Shown here: positions 7,462 through 13,606 of the stretch, piece by piece
Layout of the letters: every line of letters starts with the position of its first letter
How positions within the stretch are numbered: the stretch's first letter is position 1
Source of the DNA: UBA7692 sp964650845
GTDB taxonomy: Bacteria > Bacteroidota > Bacteroidia > Chitinophagales > LD1
Direction: 5' to 3'
Assembly: GCA_964650845.1 (NCBI GenBank)
Contig: CAZYXR010000076.1
Location: forward strand, 1 to 13,606
DNA: 13,606 nt
Program-made: the position numbers and the translations under genes
The notes under the pieces: model-generated
Databases searched by the model: none
What the model saw: the letters and a program-made list of their open reading frames with translations, nothing else
Told to the model about the DNA's origin: nothing

Positions 7462-8523
7462 ATGACGCATTCTGATATTGCGAAACTAATAGGAGAAGAA
7501 AAAGCAAACTATCTGCTTAATCACGAAAGCAAAACCATTAGCAAAGAGCAATTGCACTTGCCCAATCCAAATTATATTGACAATGTGTGGCGCGATAGTA
7601 ACCGCTCACTTCAGGTGTTGCGCAATTTAAGTTCTATTACAAATTCAGGCAGATTAGCTGGCACAGGATACGTATCCATTCTACCTGTAGATCAAGGCAT
7701 TGAACATAGTGCTGGTGCATCTTTTGCGCCAAACGTGCCAATGTTTGACCCAGAAAACATTGTAAAACTTGCCATTGAAGGTGGCTGCAACGCGGTAGCA
7801 TCTACCTATGGCGTGTTAGGTATTGTAGCGCGTAAATACGCACATAAAATTCCATTTATTGTAAAAATAAATCACAATGAATTTATCAGCTATCCCAATA
7901 GTTTCGACCAGATAATGTTTGGAACAGTAAAAGATGCTTGGAACATGGGCGCAGCAGCCGTGGGTGCAACTATTTATTTTGGCAGCGAAGAAAGCAAACG
8001 CCAAATTGTAGAAGTTGCTGAAGCTTTTGAATACGCACACGAGTTAGGCTTAGCAACAGTTTTGTGGTGTTACACCCGCAATAGTGCATTCAAAAAAGAC
8101 GGTGTAGATTATCATGTTTCTGCCGACCTTACAGGCCAGGCAAATCACTTAGGTGTAACTATTCAAGCAGATATTATTAAACAAAAATTGCCCGAAAATA
8201 ACGGTGGCTACAACGCATTGAACTTTGGCAAAACACATAAAAAAGTTTACAGCGACTTAACTACCGACCACCCAATTGACCTTACTCGTTATCAAGTTGC
8301 AAATTGCTATATGGGGCGTGTGGGCTTAATCAATAGCGGTGGCGCATCGAGTGGCGAAAGCGATTTGGCCGAAGCGGTGGCAACGGCAGTAGTCAACAAA
8401 CGCGCTGGGGGCATGGGCTTAATTAGCGGGCGCAAGGCATTCCAACGCCCATTAGGCGAAGGTGTTAAATTGTTAAATGCTATTCAAGACGTTTATCTTT
8501 CAAAAGAGATTACTATTGCATAA
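7462..8523 (+). CDS. fbaB: Fructose-bisphosphate aldolase class I (FbaB/DhnA type)
   Basis: This protein has 353 residues, close to the roughly 350 of E. coli FbaB, and is a single (beta/alpha)8-barrel enzyme. It catalyses the reversible cleavage of fructose 1,6-bisphosphate to glyceraldehyde 3-phosphate and dihydroxyacetone phosphate through a lysine Schiff base, in cytosolic glycolysis and gluconeogenesis. Recognisable blocks are ILPVDQGIEHS at residues 73-83 (a phosphate and active-site loop), VKINHNE at 134-140, and ADIIKQKLPENNGGY at 236-250. The last block contains K240 and K242, and one of them is the Schiff-base lysine by analogy with the E. coli enzyme. GRVGLINSGGASSGESDL and GLISGRKAFQRP supply the C-terminal phosphate-binding loops. 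The ATG is preceded by an A-rich leader without a Shine-Dalgarno site, usual for Bacteroidota. accD follows after 102 bp on the same strand. From memory, aldolase genes often neighbour accD in this phylum. Confidence 0.95.
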   Translation: MTHSDIAKLIGEEKANYLLNHESKTISKEQLHLPNPNYIDNVWRDSNRSLQVLRNLSSITNSGRLAGTGYVSILPVDQGIEHSAGASFAPNVPMFDPENIVKLAIEGGCNAVASTYGVLGIVARKYAHKIPFIVKINHNEFISYPNSFDQIMFGTVKDAWNMGAAAVGATIYFGSEESKRQIVEVAEAFEYAHELGLATVLWCYTRNSAFKKDGVDYHVSADLTGQANHLGVTIQADIIKQKLPENNGGYNALNFGKTHKKVYSDLTTDHPIDLTRYQVANCYMGRVGLINSGGASSGESDLAEAVATAVVNKRAGGMGLISGRKAFQRPLGEGVKLLNAIQDVYLSKEITIA

Positions 8524-8532
8524 CTGATTTGA

Positions 8533-8574
8533 GAATTGGGAGGCAATGTAGTTTGGAAATGAAACTCCAAATTC
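8533..8574 (+). other. Weak stem-loop between fbaB and accD
   Basis: GAATTGGGAG (8533-8542) can pair with CTCCAAATTC (8565-8574) with one mismatch, around a 22-nt loop. No T-run follows, so it is not an obvious terminator. It could be a 3'-end or processing structure that separates fbaB and accD expression, or chance. Confidence 0.25.
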
Positions 8575-8625
8575 TACCACTCCATTCTGTAAATTTTCAA
8601 ATCATATCATCTTCAAATTGAACAA

Positions 8626-9471
8626 GTGAGTTGGTGGAAACGAATTAGGAAAGGTGTAGAAACTTCTACAAGCGAGAAGAAAGAAGCACCAGATGGCGTG
8701 TGGCATCAGTGTAGCAGCTGCAAAAAAGCAATGCTGGTTACTGAAATGAAAAGCAATGCCTATACCTGCCCGCTCTGCAATCATCACGAAAAAATAGATG
8801 CAGACGATTACTTTGATTTAATTTTCGATAATAGCCGATGGACAGAACACTTTGAAAACATTGGTGCAGTAGATATGCTTCAGTTTGTAGATTTAAAACC
8901 CTACAACAAACGACTAACCGAAGCTACAGTAAATAGTGGCTTAAAGGACGCACTGCGCGTGGCCACGGGCAAAGCGGGTGGCGAAAACCTAACAATTGCA
9001 GCAATGGATTTTCGCTTCATTGGCGGCTCTATGGGTAGTGTGGTTGGCGAAAAAATATCTTTAGCAATAAGCTACGCTATTGAACATAAAACCCCTTTGC
9101 TCATCATATCAAAATCGGGTGGGGCAAGAATGCAAGAAAGTGCATACTCATTAATGCAGATGGCCAAAACAGCCGCAAAACTTCATTTGCTTGCCGAAGC
9201 CAAATTACCTTTTGTATCATTGATGACTAATCCTACTACCGGTGGTGTTACTGCATCCTTTGCCATGTTGGGCGATTTGAACATTGCCGAACCTGGGGCT
9301 TTAATTGGATTTGCAGGTCCTCGCGTTATTGAGGAAACCATAAAAAAGAAATTGCCCGAAGGTTTTCAGACTTCTGAATTTCAATTAGAAAACGGCTTCT
9401 TAGATTTTATAGTTGATAGAAAGCAATTGCGCCAAAAGCTGATAACTGTATTGGCTTTGCTGAAAAACTAA
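8626..9471 (+). CDS. accD: Acetyl-CoA carboxylase carboxyltransferase subunit beta
   Basis: This protein has 281 residues, the normal AccD length. It starts with GTG at 8626: the frame is closed by a TAA at 8590-8592, no ATG lies between, and MSWWKRIRKG matches the conserved AccD N-terminus. A four-cysteine zinc ribbon (C29, C32, C48, C51; HQCSSCKKA and TCPLCNHH) is followed by the crotonase-fold carboxyltransferase domain. That domain shows SGGARMQES, MTNPTTGGVTASFAMLGD and GFAGPRVIEETI, which form the biotin- and CoA-binding faces. With AccA it transfers the carboxyl group from carboxybiotin on AccB to acetyl-CoA, giving malonyl-CoA for fatty acid synthesis in the cytosol. Nothing is missing. 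The GTG start has no clear Shine-Dalgarno site. Confidence 0.96.
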   Translation: MSWWKRIRKGVETSTSEKKEAPDGVWHQCSSCKKAMLVTEMKSNAYTCPLCNHHEKIDADDYFDLIFDNSRWTEHFENIGAVDMLQFVDLKPYNKRLTEATVNSGLKDALRVATGKAGGENLTIAAMDFRFIGGSMGSVVGEKISLAISYAIEHKTPLLIISKSGGARMQESAYSLMQMAKTAAKLHLLAEAKLPFVSLMTNPTTGGVTASFAMLGDLNIAEPGALIGFAGPRVIEETIKKKLPEGFQTSEFQLENGFLDFIVDRKQLRQKLITVLALLKN

Positions 9472-9499
9472 TCCCCATTCCATTTTGTTGTATTGAAAA

Positions 9500-9538
9500 C
9501 ATCAACAATAATTTTTTTGAAAAAAATTATTGTTGATG
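9500..9538. repeat. Perfect 39-bp palindrome, 19-bp arms, between convergent genes
   Basis: CATCAACAATAATTTTTTT (9500-9518) is the exact reverse complement of 9520-9538, with a single G at the centre. It lies 28 bp after the accD stop and before the terminator of the convergent T9SS gene. The transcript on either strand would fold into a long AU-rich hairpin. No T-run follows the stem, so it is not a textbook intrinsic terminator, but it is the best candidate for ending or stabilising the accD message. Confidence 0.8.
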
Positions 9539-9575
9539 AAACTTTCTGTTGCAACCAACGTAAACTTATAAAAAG

Positions 9576-9606
9576 AAGCCCCGCTTATGATAGATAAGCA
9601 GGGCTT
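9576..9606 (-). terminator. Intrinsic terminator of the T9SS gene at 9635-11533
   Basis: On the minus strand AGCCCTGCTTAT (9605-9594), extended by one A-T pair outward, pairs with ATAAGCGGGGCT (9588-9577) around a 5-nt loop, with one mismatch. The stem is followed by TTCTTTTTAT. It lies about 29 bp after the stop of the minus-strand gene, the standard position for a rho-independent terminator. On the plus strand only TTT follows, so it would terminate accD transcripts less well. Confidence 0.8.
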
Positions 9607-9634
9607 TGAACCAAATCAAAAAGAAGTTCTTTTT

Positions 9635-11533
9635 TTAGTGAGCGGTGATAACCAATTTACGTGTCATAAACAGACTTTCATTTTTTAGAGAAACAAAGTA
9701 ATTGCCTGCAGCAAGTACATGTCCATCTACAACAAAAGGAGTTTGAACACCAGCAGGAAGTTCAATAGTTGAAGATTGAATTTCTTGACCGATTGCATTA
9801 AACATAGTTACGTCCAGTTTAATGTCGGTAGGCGAAGTGATGAACAAACGAGAAGTTTCGCGGGTTGGATTTGGAACAAACTCGCTGATAACTACGTTCG
9901 CAGATCCAGTAATGGCAGCAGAAACAATATTTGAAAGTTCTTCTTCGCCATCAAAATCAACTTGGTTCAAACGATAGTAATATGTAGTGTTTGGCAGCAC
10001 ATTTTTATCATCAAAAGTGTAGTCTTTAATCTCGGTGGTGGTTCCATTACCAGCAACCTCACCAATTTTAAAGAATTGTAAACCATCTTCACTTCTCAAT
10101 ACATCAAACTGCTTGTTGTTTATCTCGGTAGCAGTGGTCCAAGCTACTCTTATAAACTCATTATCTACTGGAAATGCCTTCAACGAAACTAACTCAACAG
10201 GCAATGCGCTAGATCCATTACCACCCATTTGAAAGTGTGAGAAACCAATATAAGGTCCACCCGGAACACCCTGCGATGTTGGGTCATTAAAACAAGCACT
10301 TGCATTATTAAAAGTGGTGTGATTACTTAAAACCGTGTCTAATTTAGTTGGAGATAGCAAATACTCTGGTTGCACAACTTGATCGGTCCATAAATTATCA
10401 TTTGGAATGTCTCCAATAGCACTGCTATACTTCAACATTCTTCTGTTGTTAAAATCTGCACCAGTATTATAATTGCTTGGATAAGCTTTAAGACTGTATT
10501 TGTAATTGTTTCCATTGTCTTCAGCATCAAAACTCCAATATCCTTGTCCGGTGAATTCATCAAAAATAAACCACTGTGGTTGGTTCGAACAAGTTAAGTT
10601 TCCATAGTGGTGATAATTAACAGAACCCACATTTCCATCAACAAACAATCCGCGCAATTTTTTTGTACCCGCAGGAAGTTCTGTAAAATTCATAGCTATT
10701 GCATTGTATCCACCATTATTTGTTCCAATAGGGAAAACATAATCACTACCAACATAAGTTGGATTTACCGCTCTTGATAAGCCGCCAAAGCCAACACCTT
10801 GTGCGCCCCGATTCTCGATAGAACTGATAACAGCCGAAGCATTACTTTGAAGTGGCGTATAACCAGCAATTGCAGTGGGTGCTGGGTTTGTAACATCTAC
10901 TTCATAGTCTTGGCTGGCAAGGTATGTTTGAAGTACTCCTTTACCACCATAAGCATTGTCGGAATCGTAATCACCACTCGACATTAAAACAGATTGATTA
11001 TAGTCAAAAGTAGATGCCACTGCTTGTTTAGGATTCCATAGTAAAGAGCCGTTTATACGAATGTCGGTTTCCATCACAATTTTTGCAGGGTCGGCTCCCG
11101 CTTTATCAATTGCAAAATTATAGAAAGACTGCTCTGGCTGGTCTAAAAAACCTTTGATGTATTGAATGTTGCCATCGCCCGTAAGCGATACCATTCTTTC
11201 GGCATAGCCTGAAAGGAAACCCGCTGGTTTCAAAACAGGGTTTTTATAGTCATTTCCATTTACAGTATCGCCATAATATATGTTTCCAGAAACAGAAATG
11301 ATTCCATCATTATAAAATCCATCGCTATTTCCGGTTTCATTTTTCACAACCAAATCTCCATCGGTACCCGAAGGACCAGCATCAATATCTTTTCCTATAT
11401 GCAAAAGTGCACCCGGTTCCAAAAAAACCGAATCGCCCGAATTAAAAAACGTGTAATTAGGCACTGCCGGGGCTTGAGCAAAAGCAGTGTTTAAAAAAAG
11501 TAGGGATGCTGATAATTGTAGAAAAATCTTCAT
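9635..11533 (-). CDS. T9SS-sorted secreted protein with fibronectin-like domain
   Basis: This protein has 632 residues. The signal peptide is residues 1-19 (MKIFLQLSASLLFLNTAFA, then Q). Residues 20-440 are a large Gly/Asn/Tyr/Ser-rich beta region with no family I can name. It includes repeated short 'disc' phrases such as GDLVVKNETGN and GIISVSGNIYYGD, and a possible disulfide pair in LTCSNQP and ASACFNDP. Residues about 443-540 form a fibronectin/Ig-like module in the form usual just before T9SS sorting domains: LPVELVSLKAFPV, WTTATEINNKQFDVLRSEDG, YYYRLNQVDFDGEEELSNIV. Residues about 548-632 are a type A sorting domain (FVPNPTRETSRLFI, MFNAIGQEI, AAGNYFVSL, TRKLVITAH). It is likely displayed on the surface or secreted; no catalytic motif is visible. 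The start follows tandem sigma-54-like elements, and a clear terminator follows the stop, so it may be expressed on its own. Confidence 0.9.
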   Translation of the reverse strand: MKIFLQLSASLLFLNTAFAQAPAVPNYTFFNSGDSVFLEPGALLHIGKDIDAGPSGTDGDLVVKNETGNSDGFYNDGIISVSGNIYYGDTVNGNDYKNPVLKPAGFLSGYAERMVSLTGDGNIQYIKGFLDQPEQSFYNFAIDKAGADPAKIVMETDIRINGSLLWNPKQAVASTFDYNQSVLMSSGDYDSDNAYGGKGVLQTYLASQDYEVDVTNPAPTAIAGYTPLQSNASAVISSIENRGAQGVGFGGLSRAVNPTYVGSDYVFPIGTNNGGYNAIAMNFTELPAGTKKLRGLFVDGNVGSVNYHHYGNLTCSNQPQWFIFDEFTGQGYWSFDAEDNGNNYKYSLKAYPSNYNTGADFNNRRMLKYSSAIGDIPNDNLWTDQVVQPEYLLSPTKLDTVLSNHTTFNNASACFNDPTSQGVPGGPYIGFSHFQMGGNGSSALPVELVSLKAFPVDNEFIRVAWTTATEINNKQFDVLRSEDGLQFFKIGEVAGNGTTTEIKDYTFDDKNVLPNTTYYYRLNQVDFDGEEELSNIVSAAITGSANVVISEFVPNPTRETSRLFITSPTDIKLDVTMFNAIGQEIQSSTIELPAGVQTPFVVDGHVLAAGNYFVSLKNESLFMTRKLVITAH

Positions 11534-11566
11534 AAGTGTTGATTTGAATTATTTGTTAATACCCAA

Positions 11567-11581
11567 ACAAATACTGTGCCA
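11567..11581 (-). promoter_or_regulatory. Sigma-54-like (-24/-12) promoter element, proximal copy
   Basis: The minus strand reads TGGCAC-AGTAT-TTGT. It matches the sigma-54 consensus TGGCAC-N5-TTGC in sequence and spacing except for T in place of C at -12. Initiation about 12 nt downstream would fall near 11555, leaving a leader of roughly 22 nt before the T9SS gene's ATG at 11533. A second copy lies 49 bp upstream. The imperfect -12 element keeps the confidence moderate. Confidence 0.42.
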
Positions 11582-11615
11582 ATTTTTTTATTTCAGTTTA
11601 CTAATCATTTACAAG

Positions 11616-11630
11616 ACAAAGACCGTGCCA
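11616..11630 (-). promoter_or_regulatory. Sigma-54-like (-24/-12) promoter element, distal copy
   Basis: The minus strand reads TGGCAC-GGTCT-TTGT, with the same spacing and the same -12 deviation as the proximal copy. Both copies share the wider context AAAATTGGCAC-N-GT-N-TTTGT. Shared flanks outside the core argue for a functional motif, whether a promoter or a regulator site. Confidence 0.4.
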
Positions 11631-11631
11631 A

Positions 11632-11691
11632 TTTTCCACTTAACGTAAAAAACTATCTGCCTCTGCGAAAATCATATCTTTAAGTGGAGAA
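11632..11691. repeat. Inverted repeat with 12-bp arms upstream of the T9SS gene
   Basis: TTTTCCACTTAA (11632-11643) pairs with TTAAGTGGAGAA (11680-11691) in 11 Watson-Crick pairs plus one G-T, around 36 nt. The core CCACTTAA/TTAAGTGG is perfect. It begins one base beyond the distal sigma-54-like element and ends just after the stop of the small repeat protein gene. It could be an activator binding dyad or a 3'-end RNA structure for that gene. Confidence 0.5.
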
Positions 11692-11696
11692 CTTCA

Positions 11697-12095
11697 TTAC
11701 TTATCTCCAATTTTAACATTTAACTTTTTGCTTTTTATCTCAAACTTCCCTTTTTCAATCTGCATTCCTCCATTTTTTCCTTTTACATCAAGCCCCTTTT
11801 TGTTGGCTTCCACCCCTTTGCCCGATGCACTTTTTGCCTGCACCTTACCTTTCTCGGCACTTGCCTTACCTCCTTTTGCGCTTGTTATTGCTGCGCCATC
11901 TTTATTGGTAACTGCACTTCCTCCATTATTGCCCGAAACTTTTGTTCCCTCTTTGGAAACTGCTGCACCATTGCCTTGCTTATTTGTAACACCAGCCGAT
12001 GACTTGTTCACTTTTACACTACTTTGAGCTACAACACTTAAAGCGCATGACGAAAAAGCGATAATGAAGCCAATTATTAGCAATGTGTGTCTCAT
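11697..12095 (-). CDS. Small secreted basic Lys/Gly-rich repeat protein, unknown function
   Basis: The frame is open up to 12137, but I take the second ATG (12095), giving 132 residues, because it puts a signal peptide first: MRHTLLIIGFIIAFSSCALSVVAQ. The mature part of about 108 residues consists of roughly six degenerate repeats of 15-17 residues with the pattern 'G-x-x-[VAI]-x-x-K-x-G-x-x-[VI]-x-x-x-x'. Examples are SAVTNKDGAAITSAKG, KGVEANKKGLDVKGKN and MQIEKGKFEIKSK. I count about 24 Lys against 8 Asp or Glu, so it is strongly basic. The regular alternation of aliphatic residues with polar turns suggests a beta-roll or beta-solenoid. A cysteine at about residue 17 of the signal lacks a proper lipobox, so a lipoprotein is not certain. 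I know no matching family. It sits 81 bp downstream of the SirB1-like gene on the same strand. Confidence 0.72.
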   Translation of the reverse strand: MRHTLLIIGFIIAFSSCALSVVAQSSVKVNKSSAGVTNKQGNGAAVSKEGTKVSGNNGGSAVTNKDGAAITSAKGGKASAEKGKVQAKSASGKGVEANKKGLDVKGKNGGMQIEKGKFEIKSKKLNVKIGDK

Positions 12096-12176
12096 ATACT
12101 GTGTAAATTGAGGTGTAAAGAAAAGAAGAAATTTCATTCTTACTTGCAGGAACGCAAAATGCGGAAAACTGAACTA

Positions 12177-13046
12177 CTAATTTAACAAGTTCCGTAATCT
12201 TTTTAGGTCTTTGACTTTATCTTCCATACCCAAATGAGCGTGAATATCAATCAAATTACTCATCATTTCTTTGATGATAGAAACATTAGTTGCCGGTGCG
12301 TAGTATTGCGATTCGTGGGGTGTATTTAACTTATCTAAGTACTCTTTTATCTCGTTGCGCGAAAAAATGGAGCCCCGATTTACCGGATTGATATAAAACA
12401 TTATTTCGCGCTCGGGTCGCTCCTCGCCAGAAAGGCTACCCAATGTGCGCTTGCAAAAACATAGTATGTAATGCCTAAGCAGCGTTACCCCATATACCGG
12501 AAGATTCAAATCGTTAGCAATAATTTGATACAGTACTCCAATAGAAATTGCGTTGCCTTTTTTTGTTTCTATTACATGGTTAATACAAAACTCATTGTAT
12601 TCCATGCTGCCTTGAACACTTGAAAAACGGTGGATGTTATAAAACAACTGATTAAAAATTTGCACCTGCTCTAAAGCAGTTTGATTATAGTTCAACTCTA
12701 ACCAAATACGTTGCTTAATTTTAAAAACTGCGCGCTGCACATCCTCAATCAACAAATCGGGATAATAAAATTTTGAAACAATATATGCTCCTGTTAGCAA
12801 ATCTTGCGTTTCTGATGCTGCCCAATCGCCAGCCTCTTTTAAAAGTGAATCGAATTGAATAGTATGGATAATTTCTTCCAATCTATCTTGCAACAATGGG
12901 TTATCATCATTTTGCCATTTTTGCTCCAAAGTTGGAATTACTTTGGGGCCAATACCGATAAGTTTGCCATACACATGATCTAACACCTCCTTGTCGTCAT
13001 CGTCAAGAAGTTGAATCAACGCTTGTATTTCTTTATCGTTTTGCAT
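12177..13046 (-). CDS. SirB1/transglutaminase-like family protein with HEAT-like N-terminus
   Basis: I start it at the ATG at 13046-13044 (MQNDKEIQAL, 289 residues); the frame also allows a TTG two codons earlier. Residues about 5-62 look like a HEAT-type helical repeat (KLIGIGPKVIPTLEQKWQ, LLQDRLEEIIHTI). Residues about 85-235 match the SirB1 / transglutaminase-like fold: YNIHRFSS, FCINHVIETKKGNAISIGVL, LNLPVYGVTLLRHYILCF and MFYINPVNRG. The catalytic Cys-His-Asp set of true transglutaminases is not evident at GNAISIGVL, as is usual for the SirB1 group, so it is probably a non-catalytic or divergent protein. It has no signal peptide and is presumably cytosolic. It lies 50 bp after topA on the same strand and is probably co-transcribed with it. 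Its cellular function is not established. Confidence 0.8.
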   Translation of the reverse strand: MQNDKEIQALIQLLDDDDKEVLDHVYGKLIGIGPKVIPTLEQKWQNDDNPLLQDRLEEIIHTIQFDSLLKEAGDWAASETQDLLTGAYIVSKFYYPDLLIEDVQRAVFKIKQRIWLELNYNQTALEQVQIFNQLFYNIHRFSSVQGSMEYNEFCINHVIETKKGNAISIGVLYQIIANDLNLPVYGVTLLRHYILCFCKRTLGSLSGEERPEREIMFYINPVNRGSIFSRNEIKEYLDKLNTPHESQYYAPATNVSIIKEMMSNLIDIHAHLGMEDKVKDLKRLRNLLN

Positions 13047-13096
13047 TGGCAATATCTATGTTCTCAGCCTTTGAGATTAAAAAAACTCAACAGCTA

Positions 13097-13606
13097 CTAT
13101 TTCTTTTTTCCAAATCGCGAACCTTTTTTGGGTGCAGGTCCTGCTTTTACAATTTCAAGCACTTCTTCCAATGTCATCAACTCGGCTTCGGTGCCTTTTG
13201 GTATTTTATAATTGTCTTTTCCCTTTTTGATGTAAGGTCCAAATCGGCCTTTCAAAATTTGAATTCCTTCGGCTGCAAAATCTTGAATCAAGGCATTTGC
13301 CTCGGCTTCGCGTTTTGCTTTTATCAACTCCACACATTCATCTAATGCAATGGTATATGGGTCGTTCTCTTTTTTCAGCGATACAAACTTGCTGTTGTGT
13401 GCAATATAGGGTCCAAAACGACCGATGCTCACTTTTACATCTTTGCCCTCAAACTCGCCAACTACACGCGGCAATTTGAATAATTCCATTGCCTCATCTA
13501 AAGTGATAGTTTCGATAGATTGTGTGGCGCGTAAACTTGCAAAGCGAGGTTTTTTGCTTTCGTCATTTTCATCTGCTTTACCTATTTGTACCATTGCACC
13601 AAACTT
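13097..13606 (-). CDS. topA: DNA topoisomerase I, C-terminal part (5' end beyond window)
   Basis: The frame is open through the right edge (169 codons visible, entering as KFGAMVQIGKADE), so this is only the C-terminal tail. It holds repeats of the bacterial topoisomerase I C-terminal domain. Each contains a 'G-R-F-G-P-Y-I' core (SIGRFGPYIAHNSKFVSL and KGRFGPYIKKGKDNYKIP), followed by a 'T-[LI]-x-E-[AVC]-x-E-L' helix (TLDEAMELF, ALDECVELI, TLEEVLEIV). The protein ends in a basic tail (KKGSRFGKKK) that probably adds DNA affinity. The whole enzyme relaxes negative supercoils with an active-site Tyr in the part not visible here. The gene is the first one seen in the minus-strand run topA, SirB1-like gene, repeat protein gene. 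Confidence 0.9.
   Translation of the reverse strand, partial: KFGAMVQIGKADENDESKKPRFASLRATQSIETITLDEAMELFKLPRVVGEFEGKDVKVSIGRFGPYIAHNSKFVSLKKENDPYTIALDECVELIKAKREAEANALIQDFAAEGIQILKGRFGPYIKKGKDNYKIPKGTEAELMTLEEVLEIVKAGPAPKKGSRFGKKK

Noticed and set aside
11728..12027. 99-codon plus-strand frame, Pro/Phe/Leu-rich
   Set aside because: It is the reverse complement of the Lys/Gly repeat gene, and its composition follows from that gene's codons.
12171..12192. GAACT/AGTTC inverted repeat over the stop of the SirB1-like gene
   Set aside because: Five-base arms with a 12-nt loop and no T-run; easily due to chance.

Overview
The window looks like an ordinary chromosomal stretch from a member of the phylum Bacteroidota. 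The evidence is four genes for secreted proteins with type IX secretion system (T9SS) type A C-terminal sorting domains, SprB-type repeats in one of them, low GC content, and start codons with A-rich leaders rather than strong Shine-Dalgarno sites. I cannot place it below phylum with confidence.

Layout. (1) 1-2316, minus strand: two adjacent T9SS cargo genes. The upstream one (1542-2316) is split by a frameshift caused by a 4-bp tandem duplication. The downstream one runs off the left edge as a single open frame. Both end in nearly the same sorting domain, visible as a 200-bp direct repeat with about 17 mismatches. (2) 2540-3592, plus strand: a small XRE-type regulator, a 79-bp MITE-like inverted-repeat element, a terminator, and a YkgJ-family cysteine-cluster protein. 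(3) 3596-7287, minus strand: a Csd3/MepM-like M23 peptidoglycan peptidase, followed 44 bp later by a large adhesin-like T9SS cargo protein (cleaved-adhesin domain plus three SprB repeats). (4) 7462-9471, plus strand: class I fructose-bisphosphate aldolase (fbaB), then accD, the carboxyltransferase beta subunit of acetyl-CoA carboxylase. (5) 9500-9607: a perfect 19-bp-arm palindrome and a terminator hairpin between convergent genes. (6) 9635-13606, minus strand: topA (5' end beyond the right edge), a SirB1-like protein, a small secreted Lys/Gly repeat protein, and a fourth T9SS cargo gene. Two tandem sigma-54-like promoter elements and a 12-bp-arm inverted repeat lie in front of this last gene.

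How it fits together: housekeeping metabolism (fbaB, accD, topA) is interleaved with surface and envelope genes. I see no transposase, CRISPR array, tRNA, rRNA, phage gene or recognisable defence system. The best leads are the tandem sigma-54-like elements before the T9SS gene, the frameshifted cargo gene with its duplicated sorting domain, and the unfamiliar basic repeat protein. None of these amounts to proof of a new system.
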